Source: a virus. Taken from it: a DNA stretch of 64,000 nucleotides. Below the pieces are notes generated by a model that did no database searches, had not been told where the DNA came from, and was given only the letters and a program-made list of their open reading frames with translations. Below are positions 60,299-64,000 of this stretch, piece by piece; within the stretch, counting starts at the first letter, position 1; each line of letters starts with the position of its first letter. The translations under genes and the position numbers were made by a program. Location of the stretch: the IMG/VR virus record IMGVR_UViG_3300025087_000054, positions 1 through 64,000 of that record; one strand, given 5' to 3'.

Positions 60299-60925
60299 AT
60301 GAGTCATTTTGCAGTTTTAGTTATAGGTAATAATCCAGACGAGTTGTTAGCTCCGTATGATGAAAATATTGAGGAGGAGTTATATGTACGGGGATTCGTT
60401 ACAGAAAAAGAGAAACAAGATTTTATAGAGTATTATACAGAAAAAAATGCTAGTGGTGATATAGTAGAACGGACAGAAAATACCCTATTAACTTTTGAGG
60501 ATTTGTATGAAAAATACAAAGAGGCGTGGAATGAAGGTAGGTGGAAAAAGAATGATGAAGATATGTGGGTGGAGTATAGTACATATAATCCATTGTCAAA
60601 GTGGGATTGTTATATATTAGGTGGTAGATGGCCAAATTTATTAAAATTAAAGAATCAGTCGGGATCGTGCGTTATAGGAGAGGATACCAAGTTTATTGAA
60701 GGATACACAGATAGTGCATTGGCTGAATATGTTGATCTACAGGGAATAGGGGAAAAGGTTCACGCTGTGTTGTATAATGGGGAATGGTTTGAGCGAGGTG
60801 AGATGGGATGGTGGGGGAGTGTTCATGATGAAAAAGATAGTAAAGAATGGATAAAAGAGGTAGATAATGTAATTGCAAAGATACCAAAAGATGTATTAGT
60901 GTCTGTATATGATTGTCATATTTAA
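60299..60925 (+). CDS. Conserved phage protein, MSHFAVLVIG family
   Basis: This 208-residue protein begins MSHFAVLVIGNNPDELLAPY, matching a group of phage and prophage proteins of unknown role that start MSHFTVLVIG and continue PxEQLAPYDE. It also has the usual FVTEKEKQDFIEYYTE and WDCYILGGRWPNLL patterns. It probably binds a small partner; no catalytic motif is evident. Confidence 0.65.
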   Translation: MSHFAVLVIGNNPDELLAPYDENIEEELYVRGFVTEKEKQDFIEYYTEKNASGDIVERTENTLLTFEDLYEKYKEAWNEGRWKKNDEDMWVEYSTYNPLSKWDCYILGGRWPNLLKLKNQSGSCVIGEDTKFIEGYTDSALAEYVDLQGIGEKVHAVLYNGEWFERGEMGWWGSVHDEKDSKEWIKEVDNVIAKIPKDVLVSVYDCHI

Positions 60926-60943
60926 AATTTTAAATTAATATAA

Positions 60944-61174
60944 ATGATTCCAATTCAGTCAGGCAATATTGACGAAGCGGCTCAAAAATTTAGACAAGTA
61001 GTTGAAAAGATGACGGGTAAATCAGTTGTTGTAGGATGGGCAGTAGTAGACGAAAATGATGAGGAAGGGGATGGTAATTTATTATTACCAGATGAGATTG
61101 ATTTGGACGTAATATTGCAGATATTATTTAGTTGGACATGTGTGGTAAAAGAGTCAATGGATGATGGTTATTAG
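60944..61174 (+). CDS. Hypothetical protein, 76 residues
   Basis: An acidic protein (FRQVVEKMTGKSVVVGWAVV, then DENDEEGDGNLLLPDEIDLD). No family recognised. It lies 18 bp behind the MSHFAVLVIG gene and is probably co-transcribed. Confidence 0.45.
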   Translation: MIPIQSGNIDEAAQKFRQVVEKMTGKSVVVGWAVVDENDEEGDGNLLLPDEIDLDVILQILFSWTCVVKESMDDGY

Positions 61175-61191
61175 TTATTAAACTTTACAGT

Positions 61192-61467
61192 ATGGATGAA
61201 TTAATTTTAAGTATAATGGAGTCGGCAAAAAAGTGGGATGCAGTAGTTCAGATACATGCAGACGGTTCAAAGACAGTTAAGCCTAATCCGCAAAAGAATT
61301 TTTGGTTAGATAGTATGATAACTATTTTAAGTAATTTAAAGAAAACGTTACCGCCAATTTGTATTGATAATTGTAATGGGGAGTTGGCAGGGAGTTTTCG
61401 GGAATGGCAAAAGCAGAATAGGGAGATAGATTCAGTAATTAGTATGCTACGAGGGCATAATAATTAG
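61192..61467 (+). CDS. Hypothetical protein, 91 residues
   Basis: A small protein with a beta hairpin at the start (WDAVVQIHADGSKTVKPNPQ) and a helical C-terminal part with SFREWQKQNREIDSVISML. Function unknown. Confidence 0.45.
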   Translation: MDELILSIMESAKKWDAVVQIHADGSKTVKPNPQKNFWLDSMITILSNLKKTLPPICIDNCNGELAGSFREWQKQNREIDSVISMLRGHNN

Positions 61468-61493
61468 TTTTTATAATATAATAAAAATCCAGT

Positions 61494-61793
61494 ATGCAAG
61501 AATTATGTGGTAAACCATTAACATTTGGAAATGAGGATCAGATTAAGCACTTACGTAAAGAGGCTGAAAAACAAGAGCAGTATAATGATGCTAAGAATCA
61601 AGAGCCAAAGAATGTTACGTATATAGATACGGTTATTGCTCAATGCCCAGATTGTCGTAATGAGAGTGATGAGCCAACACATAACCAAAGGTATGCGTTT
61701 GAGTGTATTGCAGAAAAGTTAAGCTCGCCAGGACAGGAAGATATTTGGGTATGTCGTGGGTGTGGTACGCATTTATTACAAGCTAAATTTTAA
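61494..61793 (+). CDS. Zinc-ribbon protein, 99 residues
   Basis: A helical, charged N-terminus (DQIKHLRKEAEKQEQYNDAK) is followed by CPDCRNE and CRGCGTHLL, a two-pair zinc ribbon as found in small DNA- or RNA-binding phage proteins. Function unknown. Confidence 0.55.
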   Translation: MQELCGKPLTFGNEDQIKHLRKEAEKQEQYNDAKNQEPKNVTYIDTVIAQCPDCRNESDEPTHNQRYAFECIAEKLSSPGQEDIWVCRGCGTHLLQAKF

Positions 61794-61798
61794 AATTT

Positions 61799-62143
61799 AT
61801 GTTATCCAAAGATAAAATCAGGGAGTTGATAGGTAAGGGGTTTAAGGATTTATACCAGAATCTGTATACGAGTAGTTTTACTATAACTCATGTACAAGAT
61901 TGGGCGATTTATACTTTAAAATTGCCTTACGATATAGTGTCAATTGATAGGTTATGTAAAGAAAAAGGATACACTAATTGGGTACGAATAGTGTCGAGAC
62001 TATATTGGGAAATTACATCATCAATAGATACAGGATTAATAGATACTGGTAATGAGAATATAGATAGTGATAATAGTGTTTTATTTTATAACCACGGTGA
62101 GATTAATTTATTGGAACAGGATTTAGTAGGTAAACAAGTTTAA
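61799..62143 (+). CDS. Hypothetical protein, 114 residues
   Basis: A helical protein (KDKIRELIGKGFKDLYQNLY, then DIVSIDRLCKEKGYTNWVRI) ending in an acidic stretch. It resembles no family I know. The promoter at 62148 follows it. Confidence 0.45.
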   Translation: MLSKDKIRELIGKGFKDLYQNLYTSSFTITHVQDWAIYTLKLPYDIVSIDRLCKEKGYTNWVRIVSRLYWEITSSIDTGLIDTGNENIDSDNSVLFYNHGEINLLEQDLVGKQV

Positions 62144-62147
62144 AAAC

Positions 62148-62175
62148 TTTACAAATAGTATAAAGATACTATACT
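62148..62175 (+). promoter_or_regulatory. Promoter, TTTACA-16-TATACT
   Basis: TTTACA (62148-62153) and TATACT (62170-62175), 16 bp apart, right behind the preceding stop. TAATTTTG just downstream also fits the Bacteroidota -7 box TAnnTTTG. It drives the gene at 62199. Confidence 0.78.
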
Positions 62176-62198
62176 AATTTTGTATTTAAGATAAATTT

Positions 62199-62366
62199 AT
62201 GGAAACTTTAGTACTAAAAAACGGTAAAAAAGTAGTGTATGAGGCTGAGATAGTTAGTGTGGATGGTTGTGAGATATATGTGCATACAAAATTGACTGCG
62301 GAAGAGAAAAAGGAGGTTAGATATGAGTTACAGAGTGAAGGGGACGTGCTTTATATACATTTTTAA
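62199..62366 (+). CDS. Hypothetical protein, 55 residues
   Basis: A short frame (METLVLKNGKKVVYEAEIVS, then VDGCEIYVHTKLTAEEKKEV) with a good start context, 24 bp behind the promoter. A beta-rich small protein of unknown role. Confidence 0.5.
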   Translation: METLVLKNGKKVVYEAEIVSVDGCEIYVHTKLTAEEKKEVRYELQSEGDVLYIHF

Positions 62367-62377
62367 AAATAATTATT

Positions 62378-62560
62378 ATGAAATTTTACAATATTTACCC
62401 AAATTTTCAGTTCAGAGTAGAGGCGGAGTCGCTATCGGTAGCCGAAGATATTGCACACGATTTATTAAAGCGAGGTGCGGGTACTATTTGTGGAGCGTTA
62501 AGTTTTGATTTTGATATAGAGGAGGATATAACCGAGGAGAGCTGTGAGCAAATTAATTAA
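62378..62560 (+). CDS. Hypothetical protein, 60 residues
   Basis: A small protein (MKFYNIYPNFQFRVEAESLS, AEDIAHDLLKRGAGTICGAL) with a beta-alpha start and an acidic C-terminus. It lies 11 bp after the preceding gene. Function unknown. Confidence 0.5.
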   Translation: MKFYNIYPNFQFRVEAESLSVAEDIAHDLLKRGAGTICGALSFDFDIEEDITEESCEQIN

Positions 62561-62572
62561 TAATATTATTAT

Positions 62573-62863
62573 ATGGCAAAATGTATAGACTGTGGATGTG
62601 GTTTAAATCAAGGTATTTGTTCTAATTGTCATGAGGAACTGCATATAGATGTTTTTCAGAAAGACGGTAGTGAAGAGCCTAGTTCACCAGAATGGCAAGA
62701 TAAGGTAATTGAGCAAGTAAGTGCCGTACAAAAACAACGATTAGAACGAAAGGCGGGTATACAAAATGAAATTGATACTTGTACATGTAGATTAAAAAAT
62801 ATGTCGGTAGAGGATAGGGATTATGCAGAGCTATGGGATAAACGGGTCGATTTAAAACATTAA
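62573..62863 (+). CDS. Zinc-ribbon protein, 96 residues
   Basis: It begins AKCIDCGCGLNQGICSNCHE, a classical four-Cys zinc ribbon, followed by a helical, charged part with a coiled-coil-like VIEQVSAVQKQRLERKAGIQ. It may bind nucleic acid. Function unknown. Confidence 0.55.
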   Translation: MAKCIDCGCGLNQGICSNCHEELHIDVFQKDGSEEPSSPEWQDKVIEQVSAVQKQRLERKAGIQNEIDTCTCRLKNMSVEDRDYAELWDKRVDLKH

Positions 62864-62887
62864 TTAAATAGTATATAATTTTAAAAT

Positions 62888-63226
62888 ATGAGTATAGATA
62901 CAAGTTTAGTGGTATTTGTAGGTATAAGGGCTAGTCAGCTATCTGATAAACAGAGAGAAAAAATTGAGACTAAGTATGAAGGGGTAATAGGTGATTTTAT
63001 TGAGTCAGGCGAATTAGGAGTAGAGATGGATTATATGGAAATGTCCCATGATATTGAAGATATTTATGAGGAAACACTAATCGGGCGAATTGTAGTAGAT
63101 ATATATGAGGGGACTGTTGAGGAATTTGGTAGCACTGAGTATATGAGCAATATGAAAAGTACTATAGAAGATGTTGAAAATGGAATAAAACTAACTCCTA
63201 GTATCTATACTTTTATAAGAAAATAA
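62888..63226 (+). CDS. Hypothetical acidic protein, 112 residues
   Basis: An acidic protein with LVVFVGIRASQLSDKQREKI and a helix/strand mix (EMDYMEMSHDIEDIYEETLI). Strong acidity (many E and D) is a feature of DNA-mimic inhibitors, but this is only suggestive. Function unknown. Confidence 0.45.
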   Translation: MSIDTSLVVFVGIRASQLSDKQREKIETKYEGVIGDFIESGELGVEMDYMEMSHDIEDIYEETLIGRIVVDIYEGTVEEFGSTEYMSNMKSTIEDVENGIKLTPSIYTFIRK

Positions 63227-63236
63227 TTATATTAAT

Positions 63237-63551
63237 ATGGTTAAAATAAAAAATATATCAGAATCAGCACGAAGTAGTAGCTTATTAGGTGATTATGGAA
63301 GGATGTTTAAAACACCTATGGTGTGTAGCAATAATTTAAGTATTTTTACATTAGGGTATAATAATAAAGGTGCTTTATTTATTTTTATTGTTGAGGATGA
63401 TGGGCTATTAAGTAGGATTATCGTAAAAAGGGTTTTTAAGTGTGGTGATACTATGTGGGCAGTTCAATACGGTATACACACAATAGATTTTAAGGACTAT
63501 GGAGATGATACACTACCAAGAATATTTACGCAGTATGGGTATATTATATAA
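63237..63551 (+). CDS. Hypothetical protein, 104 residues
   Basis: A beta-rich protein (NNLSIFTLGYNNKGALFIFI, then VEDDGLLSRIIVKRVFK). No family is recognised. It starts 10 bp after the gene before. Confidence 0.45.
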   Translation: MVKIKNISESARSSSLLGDYGRMFKTPMVCSNNLSIFTLGYNNKGALFIFIVEDDGLLSRIIVKRVFKCGDTMWAVQYGIHTIDFKDYGDDTLPRIFTQYGYII

Positions 63552-63562
63552 TAAATTAATTT

Positions 63563-63778
63563 ATGTATAAGTTTTACGTATTAATAGTGGTATTAAGTTT
63601 ATTAGCCAGTTGGATGTATACTAATCAAAAGATACAATTAATTACTCAGCAAAAGCGGGCTTTGTTTATGGAATGTGTGCAACTTAAAATAAAATTAGAT
63701 GGGTTGGAGCGAGATGGCTATGGTGTTACTTTACCGTATGCGGAATTAAACGAGGTATGCGATCCTATAACGTTTTAA
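63563..63778 (+). CDS. Small signal-anchored protein, 71 residues
   Basis: An N-terminal hydrophobic helix (FYVLIVVLSLLASWMYT) is followed by a helical QKIQLITQQKRALFMECVQL stretch. It resembles small spanin- or antiholin-like membrane proteins in layout, but no lipobox is present. Function unknown. Confidence 0.45.
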   Translation: MYKFYVLIVVLSLLASWMYTNQKIQLITQQKRALFMECVQLKIKLDGLERDGYGVTLPYAELNEVCDPITF

Positions 63779-63795
63779 TTATTAATTTATAAATA

Positions 63796-64000
63796 ATGGA
63801 TAATGTTTTTCAGTCAGTATTTTTGCCTATTTATTTTGAGAACTTAAAAACTAAGTTCCCAGAGAGTACTAGGGCAAAACAGTTGGCTATGGGCGGTCTA
63901 GATGCAAAGGCTGTTATTGAGGTAGAGACATTATTATTAGAGTCCGCTTTTGAATCTGCATTGAAAGCTTGGCAAGATAAAGCATTAGCTTGTGTAGCAG
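63796..64000 (+). CDS. Hypothetical protein (3' end cut by window edge)
   Basis: Open frame from ATG 63796 to the window end. It encodes MDNVFQSVFLPIYFENLKTK, then FPESTRAKQLAMGGLDAKAV and a helical part. Too short to identify. Confidence 0.55.
   Translation, partial: MDNVFQSVFLPIYFENLKTKFPESTRAKQLAMGGLDAKAVIEVETLLLESAFESALKAWQDKALACVA

Noticed and set aside
61180-61194. AAACTTTACAGTATGG as a promoter
   Set aside because: The TTTACA is only 2 bp from the start codon at 61192, so no room for a -10 box; chance match in the gene gap.
62323-62508. Open frame overlapping 62199-62366 and 62378-62560
   Set aside because: It is a shadow of two better frames that have good start contexts and spacing.

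Overview
The window is one long segment of a tailed-phage genome (or complete prophage core) with a contractile, Mu-like tail. Every supported gene lies on the + strand, gene density is very high, and the DNA is AT-rich. Start codons are preceded by A/T-only leaders (for example TTTAAAATTATAAAATT-ATG) with no recognisable Shine-Dalgarno sequence. This initiation style is typical of Bacteroidota and their phages, so I infer a Bacteroidota host with moderate confidence. The main promoter family is sigma70-like (TTTACA, 16 bp, TATAAT), which is not the textbook Bacteroidota TTTG/TAnnTTTG consensus, so the host call is not certain. No integrase, terminase or tRNA gene is visible. The first and last genes run off the window.

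Layout: 1-2.3 kb, a Fic-domain gene cut by the left edge and small accessory genes. 2.3-5.8 kb, virion appendage/fibre-like genes with shared N-terminal and C-terminal modules, closed by a strong terminator. 5.9-6.5 kb, small genes behind the first TTTACA/TATACT promoter. 6.6-18.6 kb, head module: portal, MuF-like minor head protein carrying an intein, Com-like zinc-finger protein, protease-scaffold fusion, HK97-fold major capsid protein, decoration-type protein, connector and neck proteins, with two membrane-protein genes under their own apparent promoter in the middle. 18.6-33.6 kb, tail module: terminator, sheath, tube, a QueD/PTPS-like enzyme, tail assembly chaperone with a -1 frameshift, tape measure, LysM baseplate protein, hub, spike, PAAR-like tip, gp25-like wedge, J-like and I-like baseplate proteins, fibre. 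33.6-34.6 kb, lysis genes (M23 peptidase and holin).

34.7-56.4 kb is the replication and recombination module: RecA with an intein, a HIRAN-like protein, a possible annealing protein, a MoxR-type AAA ATPase with a VWA partner, Cas4-like nuclease, PD-(D/E)XK-like nuclease, three winged-helix genes in tandem of which the third contains iterons (probable origin), helicase loader, primase-helicase, SSB-like protein, HNH protein, RuvC-like resolvase, and a superfamily 2 helicase with a third intein. 56.5-64 kb is a run of small, mostly unrecognised genes, several behind copies of the same promoter, plus an SLT transglycosylase; it looks like an early/accessory arm.

The most notable features are three LAGLIDADG-type inteins in three unrelated essential genes, iteron repeats preserved in different reading frames inside the replication gene, a ten-copy promoter family, an 18-bp near-palindrome repeated exactly at three gene borders, structured leaders upstream of the protease-scaffold and decoration genes, and a QueD-like enzyme embedded in the tail operon.
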